From NCBI GenBank assembly GCA_017446885.1, contig JAFSOR010000017.1:1-64000 (forward strand): DNA of 64,000 nt, given 5' to 3'. The position numbers and the translations under genes were made by a program. The notes under the pieces were generated by a model. The model saw nothing but the letters and a program-made list of their open reading frames with translations, searched no databases and had not been told where the DNA came from. Positions within the stretch are counted from its first letter, which is position 1, and each line of letters opens with the position of its first letter. Source of the DNA: Spirochaetia bacterium (lineage in GTDB: Bacteria; Spirochaetota; Spirochaetia; CADAEX01). This document shows positions 25,860 through 34,050 of the stretch, piece after piece.

Positions 25860-27149
25860 ATGTTCCTGTTTGCTGTCCGTAACCTTTTCCTTCAGCGGAA
25901 ACGCTATGCCCTTATGGCACTGGCTGTGGCTGTGGGCTTTATGCTTATTACAGTGCTCACAGGCCTTTCTTACGGTGCCCTTGAGACTATAAAGACCAAG
26001 GCTGCCCGTTATTTCTCGGGTCATATCATAGTTTACGGCTTTGAGAACACCGGTATGTCCATACCCGACTCCAAAAGCTATGTGAATATCATAAACCGTT
26101 CAAAGCTTCCGCTGCGTACTGTATCTCCGCGGTCGGTCTATTACGGCAAAGAGGTGCGGCTTTTCTTCGGTGGCAACTATATAAGGCTGCTCCGGGTTAT
26201 AGGGGCCGACTTTGAGACCGAGGGAAAGGAGCTTTCAAAGCTTCCGTTTATAGAAGGGGGCATAGAAGGGCTTTCTGGGCCCGACGGCAAGAATGGCATA
26301 ATAATAAGCACCGAGGCTTCGCGCCTTTTGGGTGCCCGCCTTGGCGATGATGTCATTATCTATGTTAAGACCATAGAAGGGCAGTACAACACCGAGAATA
26401 TGATAGTCAAGGGCATCTTCGACGAGACCAATATATTCGGCTATGCCGCCTATATGAACAGGGAAGAGCTTAACATTATCATGGACCAACCCCAGGACTG
26501 GGCAACCGAGATTGCAGTATATGCAAAGGAAGGGAGCAATATCCCCCTTATAACCGAGCGTCTTAGGCTTGAGTTTGCCAAGACCAAGGATGTTTTCCCC
26601 ACTATCAATACCCGTCACGATTTCAGCGAATACCGCTCTGGCAACAGGGGCAATGACAAGGAAGTGGTTGCCGTAATGTCTGTGAATGCCCAGCTTGAGC
26701 AGCTTAAAAGCCTTCTGGATGCCTTCCTGCTGTGCACCTACTTTGTCCTTTTTATATTCCTTGTCATTGTCATGATAGGAATTTTGAACACCTACCGTGT
26801 CATTGTCTACGAGCGTACCCGGGAGATAGGCACTATGCGGGCTATCGGCATGCAGGCATCCGATGTCAAGCTGATATTCCTTTACGAGGCGGCGGCTCTG
26901 GCGGTGATAGCTTCTGCCATCGGTTTTGGCCTGGGGCTTGTAACCTTCCATTTCGTTGGACTGTTTAATTTAAGTAAGGTTACTGCGGCTGGAATGTTTA
27001 CCGAGAACGGCAGGCTGCAGTACTTTATCGGGTTCCGTTCTGTGGCTTTGAACCTGTTTTTTATGATGGTGGCAGTTATAGCTGCTGCCTACAGACCGGC
27101 AAAGAAAGCATCTTTGATGCCGCCGGCCGATGCCCTTAGAAAGGATTGA
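25860..27149 (+). CDS. FtsX-family ABC permease (LolC/E or MacB-like), second subunit
   Basis: A 429-residue permease with the same layout as the previous one: an N-terminal helix (residues about 16-38), a periplasmic MacB-type domain and three C-terminal helices. YERTREIGTMRAIGMQ is the coupling motif facing the ATPase. The ATG at 25860 is two bases after the previous stop and is preferred to upstream starts inside the preceding gene. Two non-identical FtsX subunits with a separate ATPase match the LolCDE plan rather than the single-chain MacB plan. It ends three bases before the LolA-like gene. Confidence 0.9.
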   Translation: MFLFAVRNLFLQRKRYALMALAVAVGFMLITVLTGLSYGALETIKTKAARYFSGHIIVYGFENTGMSIPDSKSYVNIINRSKLPLRTVSPRSVYYGKEVRLFFGGNYIRLLRVIGADFETEGKELSKLPFIEGGIEGLSGPDGKNGIIISTEASRLLGARLGDDVIIYVKTIEGQYNTENMIVKGIFDETNIFGYAAYMNREELNIIMDQPQDWATEIAVYAKEGSNIPLITERLRLEFAKTKDVFPTINTRHDFSEYRSGNRGNDKEVVAVMSVNAQLEQLKSLLDAFLLCTYFVLFIFLVIVMIGILNTYRVIVYERTREIGTMRAIGMQASDVKLIFLYEAAALAVIASAIGFGLGLVTFHFVGLFNLSKVTAAGMFTENGRLQYFIGFRSVALNLFFMMVAVIAAAYRPAKKASLMPPADALRKD

Positions 27150-27152
27150 TGT

Positions 27153-27920
27153 ATGAAAAAAATAATTGCTTTCTTGCTTTTTGTATGTGTGATCTGTTCT
27201 GCTTTTGCAGATCCTGACTATGTAAAGATGCTCAAAGAGGTTGATGACCTTGTCACCTTCAAGGGGACAGACCTTTCTGCAGAATACACTATTGTAAAGC
27301 GGGATCCGGACGGCTCTTCCTCCACCACTGTGGCAGCCATGTTCCGCCGTGACAGCGAGGACAAGTTTGTAGTTCTGGTCCTTCAGCCTGTATCTGACAA
27401 AGGAAAGGGCTATCTTAAGCAGGGTAACAACCTGTGGCTCTACGACCCGATAGGCAAAGGCTTTACATTCACCAGCGCCAAGGAGCGGTTCCAGAACTCA
27501 AGCTTCCGAGTGTCGGATTTCACCGGCTCAAACTATGCCGGAAACTATAAGATCAAATCTGTAAAGCAGGAGAAGCTGGGCAAGTTCAACTGCACAGTCT
27601 TTGACCTTGAGGCAACTACCAAAAGTGTCTCCTTCCCAAAGGTCAAGATCTGGGTGTCCGAGGACAACCTGGTGCGCAAGCTCGAGGACTACAGCCTGTC
27701 GGGGCAGCTTATGCGTACATCGGCCTTCCCAAGCTACCAGAAGGTGGCAACCCGCTGGGTTCCTGCAAAAATCATAATCCAGGATCATCTGGTGTTCCGC
27801 AAGGTGGGCGACAAGGTTGAATACGAGCGGACCACTGTTGATATAAAAAATCCATCCCTTAACAAACAGCCCGATTCCCTGTATACTAAGGAATATCTTG
27901 AAAGGGTGAACACTAAATAA
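27153..27920 (+). CDS. LolA-like outer-membrane lipoprotein-sorting protein
   Basis: A 255-residue exported protein. A signal peptide (KKIIAFLLFVCVICSAFA, cleavage near residue 19) leads into a LolA/LolB-type half-barrel. It carries MFRRDSEDKFVVLVLQPVSDKGKGYL and NNLWLYDPIGKGFTFTSA, both characteristic of the outer membrane lipoprotein-sorting protein family found beside FtsX permeases. It lacks a lipobox cysteine, so it is probably soluble in the periplasm. It should carry a lipid or lipoprotein from the permeases to the barrel encoded next. Confidence 0.88.
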   Translation: MKKIIAFLLFVCVICSAFADPDYVKMLKEVDDLVTFKGTDLSAEYTIVKRDPDGSSSTTVAAMFRRDSEDKFVVLVLQPVSDKGKGYLKQGNNLWLYDPIGKGFTFTSAKERFQNSSFRVSDFTGSNYAGNYKIKSVKQEKLGKFNCTVFDLEATTKSVSFPKVKIWVSEDNLVRKLEDYSLSGQLMRTSAFPSYQKVATRWVPAKIIIQDHLVFRKVGDKVEYERTTVDIKNPSLNKQPDSLYTKEYLERVNTK

Positions 27921-29153
27921 GTGCAATTTGAGAAAAAGCGTCTGACATTTTTCGTTTTTCTGTCTCTGATTCTGTTTTGCCAGCTGATTTGTCTGCCCGA
28001 GGCAGTTCTGGCCGCCGAGTTTGAAATTTCCAGGGACAACGAGGATCTGGAGGCAGAGGATACCCCCTACGAAGATGACTTTGACTCTATATTTGATGAC
28101 CCTGCCGAAGATATTGTGGTTGAGCAGCCGGCAGATATAGACTACAGGAATCAGTTTGAGGAAAGCAAGAAGATAGTTGTAAGCGGCGACTTTGTAATCC
28201 GTGCCGGCGGTGGTTTCGGCTGGACCGATGAGCCTTTTGACGGATATCCTGAGAAAGTAGCAGGTGCCTATTCCAAGGCTACAATCTCCTTTGATGCCCG
28301 GCCTGACCCCACTATACGTATTTTTGGAAAGCTTAAGACCGAGATGGATTCCGACAACGGCAGTGATGTATGGTCCCGCTTGGATTTTGACGAGCTTTAC
28401 TGCGATTACAACTGGCTTGACAAATCTTTTTTCCGCCTGGGTAAATTCTATATGACCTGGGGACAGGGAAGGCTTTTCCGCCCTGCAAACTTTATGGAAG
28501 ACTGCGAAGATGGCACATCGTTCCGCATGACTATGCCCAATGTCCTTGATGGAGTAACGCTTGTCTCGCTTTATAAAAGGTATCCTGGAAGCCCCAACGA
28601 CGGAAAGCTTCATAAAGGCGATGTCTCGCTTGCAGGCCATGCAGACAAGACTCTGGGACCTATAAATTTCTCTGCCGCCATGCTCTATAACCAGATGGAC
28701 GGCCAGCGTTATTCCGGTTCTGTAAAGACTGTCATCCTGGGTACCGACCTGTTTGCCGACTATGTCCTTAACCGCTCTGACGAAGGCGATATAACACACG
28801 AGGCCTTGGCCGGCTTCTACCATGAGTGGGAGAATATTAAATTCTACGGTGAATACTACTACGACGGCCGTATCGAGGACGATGTTGACCACTGCGTAGG
28901 TCTTGCCACCGATTTTGACAACCTGTTCGGTTCCCCTGTGGGCATGGGTTTCAAGTGGCTCCATTCTGTTACCGACAATGCCGGCCAGTTTATAGGCGGC
29001 TTTTCTATATCGCCATGGAAACATGTCAAGATACGCATGGCAATTCCTTGGCAGTATGGCGACAAAGAGCTGGACAAGGACTTCTACGAGGAATTCCCTA
29101 TCAACAGCAAGCTTGCCTTTACCCTGTTTGTTGAGCTTTCTGCCGGATTCTGA
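27921..29153 (+). CDS. Outer-membrane beta-barrel protein of the Lol-like operon
   Basis: A 410-residue exported protein. A signal peptide (about residues 8-32, ending VLAA) precedes an acidic linker with EDDFDSIF at 51-58, then repeated amphipathic strands ending in aromatic residues and a final LAFTLFVELSAGF typical of a barrel C-terminus. The protein resembles the DUF1302-type or porin-like barrels found with FtsX/LolA operons. The GTG at 27921 directly follows the TAA of the LolA-like gene. It ends one base before the convergent ATPase gene stop. It could be the outer-membrane receptor or exit of this transport system. Confidence 0.8.
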   Translation: MQFEKKRLTFFVFLSLILFCQLICLPEAVLAAEFEISRDNEDLEAEDTPYEDDFDSIFDDPAEDIVVEQPADIDYRNQFEESKKIVVSGDFVIRAGGGFGWTDEPFDGYPEKVAGAYSKATISFDARPDPTIRIFGKLKTEMDSDNGSDVWSRLDFDELYCDYNWLDKSFFRLGKFYMTWGQGRLFRPANFMEDCEDGTSFRMTMPNVLDGVTLVSLYKRYPGSPNDGKLHKGDVSLAGHADKTLGPINFSAAMLYNQMDGQRYSGSVKTVILGTDLFADYVLNRSDEGDITHEALAGFYHEWENIKFYGEYYYDGRIEDDVDHCVGLATDFDNLFGSPVGMGFKWLHSVTDNAGQFIGGFSISPWKHVKIRMAIPWQYGDKELDKDFYEEFPINSKLAFTLFVELSAGF

Positions 29154-29154
29154 T

Positions 29155-29865
29155 TTATTGGTTGGCGTGCTGCCTGAAGTCTTCTGCCACAAGGCCATCC
29201 TTTAACCGAATCACATGGTCTGCAATAGAGAAGATGTTGTGGTCGTGGGTGGAGAAGATGAATGTAGTTTTAAGCTCTTTGTTAATCTTCTTCATAAGAG
29301 CTATGATATCTTCGCCTGTCTTTGAGTCTAAGTTTGCAGTAGGCTCGTCTGCCAGCACCACCTTGGGCTTGGTTGCCAGGGCCCGTGCTATAGCTACCCG
29401 CTGCCGCTGACCGCCCGAAAGCTCAGCTGGCTTGTGGGTTTTCCAGCGTGCTAAGCCCACAGCTTCAATCAGCGAATCAATGTATTCCTTGTGCTCCTGC
29501 TTTTCTTGGGCTGTGAACTTGTTTTTTCCTATAAGGAAAGGGAACTCGATGTTCTCGTACACATTGAGCACCGGCAGCAGGTTGAATGACTGGAATATAA
29601 AGCCTATGACATCGTGGCGCAGGTTAGTGATCTCCCTGTCCGAAAGACCCGATGTCTCCTGTCCGTTTATTATAACCTTGCCCTGGGTGGGGACATCGAT
29701 GCAGCCTATCATGTTGAGTATGGTGGATTTGCCGCTGCCGGAGGGACCTATTATGGAGACAAAGTCTCCTTCGTCAATGCTGAACGAAACCCCTTTTATG
29801 GCTGGCACCAGGGTCTTTCCAAGGTGATACGACTTTCTTACATTCTCCAGTTGTATAATTGGCAT
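29155..29865 (-). CDS. LolD/MacB-type ABC transporter ATPase
   Basis: A 236-residue ATPase. Walker A is GPSGSGKST (Lys46), the signature is LSGGQRQRVAIARAL, and Walker B is VVLADEPTANLD followed by the D-loop and a switch histidine in FIFSTHDHNIF. The size and motifs match LolD, the partner of FtsX permeases. It is encoded on the opposite strand, meeting the barrel gene tail to tail with one base between the stops. The ATG at 29865 is chosen because MPIIQLENVRKSY is the usual LolD start; a consensus promoter lies just upstream. Confidence 0.93.
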   Translation of the reverse strand: MPIIQLENVRKSYHLGKTLVPAIKGVSFSIDEGDFVSIIGPSGSGKSTILNMIGCIDVPTQGKVIINGQETSGLSDREITNLRHDVIGFIFQSFNLLPVLNVYENIEFPFLIGKNKFTAQEKQEHKEYIDSLIEAVGLARWKTHKPAELSGGQRQRVAIARALATKPKVVLADEPTANLDSKTGEDIIALMKKINKELKTTFIFSTHDHNIFSIADHVIRLKDGLVAEDFRQHANQ

Positions 29866-29886
29866 AAAAACCTGCTTTACTTGTTT

Positions 29887-29916
29887 ATTATAGCAGGATT
29901 TATTATATTTTAGCAA
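29887..29916 (-). promoter_or_regulatory. Putative promoter of the ATPase gene
   Basis: On the minus strand TTGCTA (29916-29911) and a perfect TATAAT (29892-29887) are separated by 18 bases, placing a start of transcription about 15 bases before the ATG at 29865. An inverted repeat, CCTGCT at 29871-29876 and AGCAGG at 29892-29897, overlaps the -10 element and could be an operator. No equally good promoter is seen for the divergent gene at 29926. Confidence 0.55.
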
Positions 29917-29925
29917 GGTAAAGAT

Positions 29926-31041
29926 TTGAACAGAAAAAAAGATATTCCATCCCTGCTTATCACATGCCTCTTCTTCTATCGGATTCTCATGGCTTTTGTA
30001 GCCAAGTTTGTAATTGCAAAGCTAACTATATTGGCTGATATAGGTACTTTTATGTATGGGCTTCCTTATGAGGAGTACGGACTTTTGCCGATGCTGTACC
30101 AGAAGTTCGGGCTTATGATGTTCCTTAAGAAGGATGTCCTTGGGGTTGTCATAATAAGCTCAATCCATTTTATATGTCATTTCGAGATATTGACATTCTG
30201 TGTCTGCTCTGCCATTGCCTATATTGGGATACGGCGGTTTCTTTTGGCAGCTAAAAGCGATTCCAAGGCATATATTTTACTTATTCTTTTATGCTATTCC
30301 CCCTCATTCAACATCTGGTCTTCCATAGGCGGAAAGGAGTGCCTGGTGGTGTTTGGCATGGGAATTCTGTGTGCTGAGCTTATAAAACTTTACAATAGAG
30401 AGCCCTTTAAGCCCGATATTCTGTTCTTTGTAGCTCTTTATCTTGTGATGGTGCTTAAAAAGCCCTATATTCCTTTTGTCCTTGTGACTTTCGGGTATGT
30501 TATATTCAGGCGCTGTGTCGATGTCCCATATAAATGGGATGTTGCTATCCTTGTCGGACTTATGGCCGCTGTAGCGGTGGGGATGTATCTGTCCCGGTAT
30601 CAGCTGGATGACTATGCTTTCTATGCTCAGCAGGTTCCAAGGGTCTCGGCCCGTTCCACCAGGGATCATCTGTTTATGGAACAATTTGATTTTTTCCGCA
30701 AGCTGCCATATCTTATGCCTTTGGCTTTCTGGGGACCTACCTGGGCTGAATGCAGCACATCGCCACTTCATCTGTTCTCTTTTATAGAAAGTGGTGTTAT
30801 AATAATTACAGCAATTATCATGCTCTGGGGATTCCCTGTGGCTCTGATCCGGCAGTTCAGACACTATTACCAGTGGTTCCTGCTGGGTTGTAACTCGGTG
30901 TTCCTTCTGTTGTTTGTACAGTATGGGCAGGGTATTATAAATCCAGGGGCAGGAATACGGTACAGGACCAACATTTACCTGCCGGTTATTGCATTTGTGT
31001 ATATTTTTTCCTATCTGAAGGAGAGAAGGATTGAGGAATAA
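29926..31041 (+). CDS. Polytopic membrane protein, possible O-antigen-type polymerase
   Basis: A 371-residue integral membrane protein with about eight to ten hydrophobic segments and no signature motif I can name. FNIWSSIGGKECLVVFGMGIL in the middle resembles the conserved helix of Wzy/EpsG-type polymerases, where an Arg/Lys follows a small-residue-rich turn. A periplasmic loop near residues 235-260 is rich in charged residues. The TTG at 29926 follows AAGGTAAAG. The next gene, an initiating sugar-phosphate transferase, overlaps by 11 bases, which supports a polymerase or export role in glycan assembly. Confidence 0.6.
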   Translation: MNRKKDIPSLLITCLFFYRILMAFVAKFVIAKLTILADIGTFMYGLPYEEYGLLPMLYQKFGLMMFLKKDVLGVVIISSIHFICHFEILTFCVCSAIAYIGIRRFLLAAKSDSKAYILLILLCYSPSFNIWSSIGGKECLVVFGMGILCAELIKLYNREPFKPDILFFVALYLVMVLKKPYIPFVLVTFGYVIFRRCVDVPYKWDVAILVGLMAAVAVGMYLSRYQLDDYAFYAQQVPRVSARSTRDHLFMEQFDFFRKLPYLMPLAFWGPTWAECSTSPLHLFSFIESGVIIITAIIMLWGFPVALIRQFRHYYQWFLLGCNSVFLLLFVQYGQGIINPGAGIRYRTNIYLPVIAFVYIFSYLKERRIEE

Positions 31042-32275
31042 GATAGACGGTTCAATGATAAAGGCGCTCTTGTGGATTATTGTGGGAGCCTTTGTCACTC
31101 TGTTCATCTGCAATTTTCTGGTCTATCATGATTTATTCTTCTGGAAGTACTACTACAGGCGTACTTTCCTGTTCCTTACCACCATGGCTTTCCTTACAGC
31201 AGGGACTGCATCGCTCAGAATAAAGCGGTTCTCTTTCAGGGAGCAGCTTAGCATAGCCATCTTTGTCATCACCATGGTCATGGCATTGCTTCTTTCCTTT
31301 ATCACTATCGGAAGAACCTATTATTCCAGAAAATATCTTATCATCTTCTATTTCTTTACTGTGTTCTGGCTTGGACTGGGGCTTTACCTTTACCGCAATC
31401 CACGTACCCTGTTTTATCTGATATGTCCTATAGGGCTGGGCTTTAAGCTGGCAGAGCATGGAAGCCGCCGCTGGGAGATGCTGCGGTATCCAGAGCTGCA
31501 TAAGAAGTGCGACGGCATAATCATAGACTACCATGAGCAGATACCGCCCGAGTGGATGCGGTTTATTGCCTATGTAAGCCTTCAGAATATTCCTATTTAC
31601 CACGCTGCCGCAGTGTACGAGAAAGTGACAGGGCGGATTTCTCTGCACCATCTTTCAAGCGGTATTGTGTCGGGCTTCAAGCTGCCACGTGTCTATTCTG
31701 CCATCAAACATTTTGCAGAATGCTGTGCAATTATACTGTTATCGCCGATTATTCTGGTTCTATGCCTCTTTGCATTCATAATCATAAAGCTCAATTCCAA
31801 AGGCTCAGCCTTCTTTATCCAGGAGCGTATAGGCAAGGGTGGCAAACCTTTCAAAATGTACAAGTTCAGGACTATGATAACCGAGTCGGAGGCTCAGGGG
31901 GCAAAGTTCACAGCAACCCATGACAACAGGATTATTCCTATGGGGCGTTTCCTGCGGAAATTCCGTATCGACGAGCTGCCTCAGCTTATCAATGTCCTTA
32001 AGGGAGATATGAGCATAATAGGCCCCCGGCCGGAGCAGGTGGGATTTGCCAAGGAGTTTGAGAAGGAGATTCCTTTCTACGCATACCGGCATCTTGCCCC
32101 TCCGGGAATAACTGGCTGGGCACAGGTGGTGCAGGGCTATGCCGCTGGGGTTGCAGAGACCGAGGAAAAGCTCTCTTACGACCTTTACTATATCAAGTAC
32201 ATGGGCTTCTGGCTCGATGCCTTGATTGCAGTTAAGACACTTAAGACTATCCTTACCGGGTTCGGTTCAAAATAG
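31031..32275 (+). CDS. Initiating polyprenyl-phosphate sugar-phosphate transferase
   Basis: A 414-residue WbaP/WcaJ-type enzyme that starts a glycan by moving a sugar phosphate from UDP-sugar to the lipid carrier. About four N-terminal helices are followed by a soluble region, a re-entrant helix near residues 230-255, and the catalytic domain. That domain has KMYKFRTM, FRIDELPQLINVLKGDMSI, GPRPE and PPGITGWAQV, all signatures of the family. The TTG at 31031, preceded by GGAGAGAAGG, is preferred to the ATG at 31055. It lies directly before UDP-glucose dehydrogenase. Confidence 0.93.
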   Translation: MRNKIDGSMIKALLWIIVGAFVTLFICNFLVYHDLFFWKYYYRRTFLFLTTMAFLTAGTASLRIKRFSFREQLSIAIFVITMVMALLLSFITIGRTYYSRKYLIIFYFFTVFWLGLGLYLYRNPRTLFYLICPIGLGFKLAEHGSRRWEMLRYPELHKKCDGIIIDYHEQIPPEWMRFIAYVSLQNIPIYHAAAVYEKVTGRISLHHLSSGIVSGFKLPRVYSAIKHFAECCAIILLSPIILVLCLFAFIIIKLNSKGSAFFIQERIGKGGKPFKMYKFRTMITESEAQGAKFTATHDNRIIPMGRFLRKFRIDELPQLINVLKGDMSIIGPRPEQVGFAKEFEKEIPFYAYRHLAPPGITGWAQVVQGYAAGVAETEEKLSYDLYYIKYMGFWLDALIAVKTLKTILTGFGSK

Positions 32276-32283
32276 GAGATTGA

Positions 32284-33588
32284 ATGAAGATATCTGTCAT
32301 TGGAACAGGATATGTCGGGCTGGTTTCCGGCGCCTGCTTTGCAGAGTTCGGCTGGGATGTCACCTGCATAGATAAGAGCACAGAGCGGATCGAGGCCCTT
32401 AAGCAGGGAAAGATTCCCATATATGAGCCAGGGCTTGATGACCTGGTGCTGCGTAATGTCAAGGCGGGGCGTCTTAACTTCTCGCTTGAGTATGCACCCT
32501 ATGTGGAGGATTCCGATGCAGTGTTCATAGCTGTGGGAACCCCATCCCGCAGGGGCGACGGCCACGCCGACCTGACCTATGTCTATGCCGCTGCCGAGGA
32601 GATTGCATCACACCTTTCTGGCTATACCGTGGTGGTGGACAAGAGCACTGTGCCGGTGGGAACAGCCCGCGAAGTTGCTGCTATTATACACAAATCTAAC
32701 CCAAGTGCCGACTTTGATATTGCCTCTAACCCCGAGTTCCTGCGGGAAGGCTCTGCCATAAACGACTTTATGCGGCCCGACCGAGTGGTTATAGGGGCAG
32801 AGAGCGATAAGGCAAAGGCTGTGCTCAAAGAGCTGTACCGCCCTCTGTACCTTCTGGAAACTCCTATGGTTATCACAACCCTGGAGACTGCCGAGCTTAT
32901 AAAATATGCCAGCAACGCATTCCTGGCTGCCAAGATTTCTTTTATAAACGAGATTTCTGCCCTGTGCGAGAAGACCGGGGCCGATATAAAGGATATCTCC
33001 AAGGGAATGGGGCTTGATAAGCGTATCGGAAGCAAGTTCCTCCATGCAGGGCCCGGCTACGGCGGCTCCTGCTTCCCCAAGGATGTTTCTGCTCTTATCA
33101 GAATTTTCCATGATAACAATCTTGAGCCCCATATTCTGGAGGCTGTCACCGAGGTGAACCATAACCAGAAGATGAGACTGGCTTATCGGGTCATAAATTT
33201 ATTAGGTCAGAACTTGACCCAAAAAACTATAGCCGTCCTGGGACTTACCTTCAAGCCCGAGACTGACGACATGCGGGAAGCTCCTGCCCTGGTCATACTG
33301 CCTGAGCTAATAAAGGCAGGTGCCCATATCAAAGCCTGTGATCCCCAGGGGGTACGGGAAGCTAAAAAGCTTCTTCCCGAATCTGTGGAATATCTGGACA
33401 GCCCATACGAGGCAGCCAAAGATGCAGATGCAGTGATAATCCTGACAGAATGGAACCAGTTCCGGGCCTTGGATCTGGATAAGCTTAAGAAGCAGATGCG
33501 TGGAACCCTTTTTGCCGATTTCAGGAATATCTATGACCGCAGCCTGGTCGAAAAGGCTGGCTTTACTTATATCGCTGTAGGGCGGTAA
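32284..33588 (+). CDS. ugd: UDP-glucose 6-dehydrogenase
   Basis: A 434-residue enzyme that oxidises UDP-glucose to UDP-glucuronate with two NAD. The N-terminal GTGYVGLVSG binds NAD, and the catalytic Cys263 lies in GPGYGGSCFPKD. LGLTFKPETDDMREAPA is the start of the C-terminal UDP-binding domain. The length is that of the family. A GGGTCA-type repeat (33183-33228) is read in frame as part of the linker before this domain. UDP-glucuronate can be turned to UDP-galacturonate by the epimerase at 44074. AGGAG lies just before the ATG. Confidence 0.95.
   Translation: MKISVIGTGYVGLVSGACFAEFGWDVTCIDKSTERIEALKQGKIPIYEPGLDDLVLRNVKAGRLNFSLEYAPYVEDSDAVFIAVGTPSRRGDGHADLTYVYAAAEEIASHLSGYTVVVDKSTVPVGTAREVAAIIHKSNPSADFDIASNPEFLREGSAINDFMRPDRVVIGAESDKAKAVLKELYRPLYLLETPMVITTLETAELIKYASNAFLAAKISFINEISALCEKTGADIKDISKGMGLDKRIGSKFLHAGPGYGGSCFPKDVSALIRIFHDNNLEPHILEAVTEVNHNQKMRLAYRVINLLGQNLTQKTIAVLGLTFKPETDDMREAPALVILPELIKAGAHIKACDPQGVREAKKLLPESVEYLDSPYEAAKDADAVIILTEWNQFRALDLDKLKKQMRGTLFADFRNIYDRSLVEKAGFTYIAVGR
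33183..33228 (+). repeat. Intragenic GGGTCA/TGACC repeat in ugd
   Basis: It starts with TTATCGGGTCA (33183-33193), an 11-base word also found at 36936, 43127, 49140 and 49167. It ends with TGACCCAAAAAACT (33215-33228), a 14-base word repeated at 36960-36973. It is read in frame and lies in a poorly conserved linker of the dehydrogenase. Confidence 0.7.
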
Positions 33589-33603
33589 GTGGAGGAAAGC
33601 AGA

Positions 33604-34047
33604 ATGAAATTCGACAGATGCGTTGTAAACGGTGTCTTTGATCTATTCCATGTGGGGCATGTGCGGCTCTTGAAGCGGGCTAAGGATATGTTCAAAGAGG
33701 TGATTGTTGCCATCGACTCCGACGAGCTGGTTAAGCAGGAGAAGCGCCAGCCTATATTCTCCCAGGAAGAGAGGCTTGAGATTATAAAGGCCTGCCGCTA
33801 TGTGGACGATGCCCTGATTGTGGACCGCAGCTGGGGCCCCCATGCCCACGAAGAATCTGCCGTGAATGATTTTATGGATAAATATAAGATAGATGCAGCC
33901 TTTGTGGCAGCCGACGATCTTGAGTATGTCAAATACTGGTTCGGTCACCTCTATGACCAGCACAGGATTGTTATAGTGCCACGTACCCAGGGTATTTCCA
34001 CCACCCAGGTTATAAAGATTGTTAACGGAGATGTTGTCAATCCGTAA
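33604..34047 (+). CDS. TagD-like glycerol-3-phosphate cytidylyltransferase
   Basis: A 147-residue nucleotidyltransferase of the TagD/GCT type, making CDP-glycerol from CTP and glycerol 3-phosphate. The HVGH motif in FDLFHVGHVRLL and the RTQGISTT motif in the C-terminal half are the two CTP-binding signatures; the family usually has RTxGISTT. It is slightly longer than B. subtilis TagD. The ATG at 33604 has GGAGGAAAG upstream and is preferred to the GTG at 33589. It sits directly before the second YidC-sulfatase/TagF-like module and could supply its CDP-glycerol. A different phospho-alcohol is possible. Confidence 0.88.
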   Translation: MKFDRCVVNGVFDLFHVGHVRLLKRAKDMFKEVIVAIDSDELVKQEKRQPIFSQEERLEIIKACRYVDDALIVDRSWGPHAHEESAVNDFMDKYKIDAAFVAADDLEYVKYWFGHLYDQHRIVIVPRTQGISTTQVIKIVNGDVVNP

Positions 34048-34050
34048 GTG

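Noticed and set aside
27528-29198. A 556-codon open frame on the minus strand opposite the LolA-like and barrel genes
   Set aside because: It lies wholly antisense to two well-supported genes, has no recognisable domain and an odd residue mix; it comes from codon bias of the plus-strand genes.
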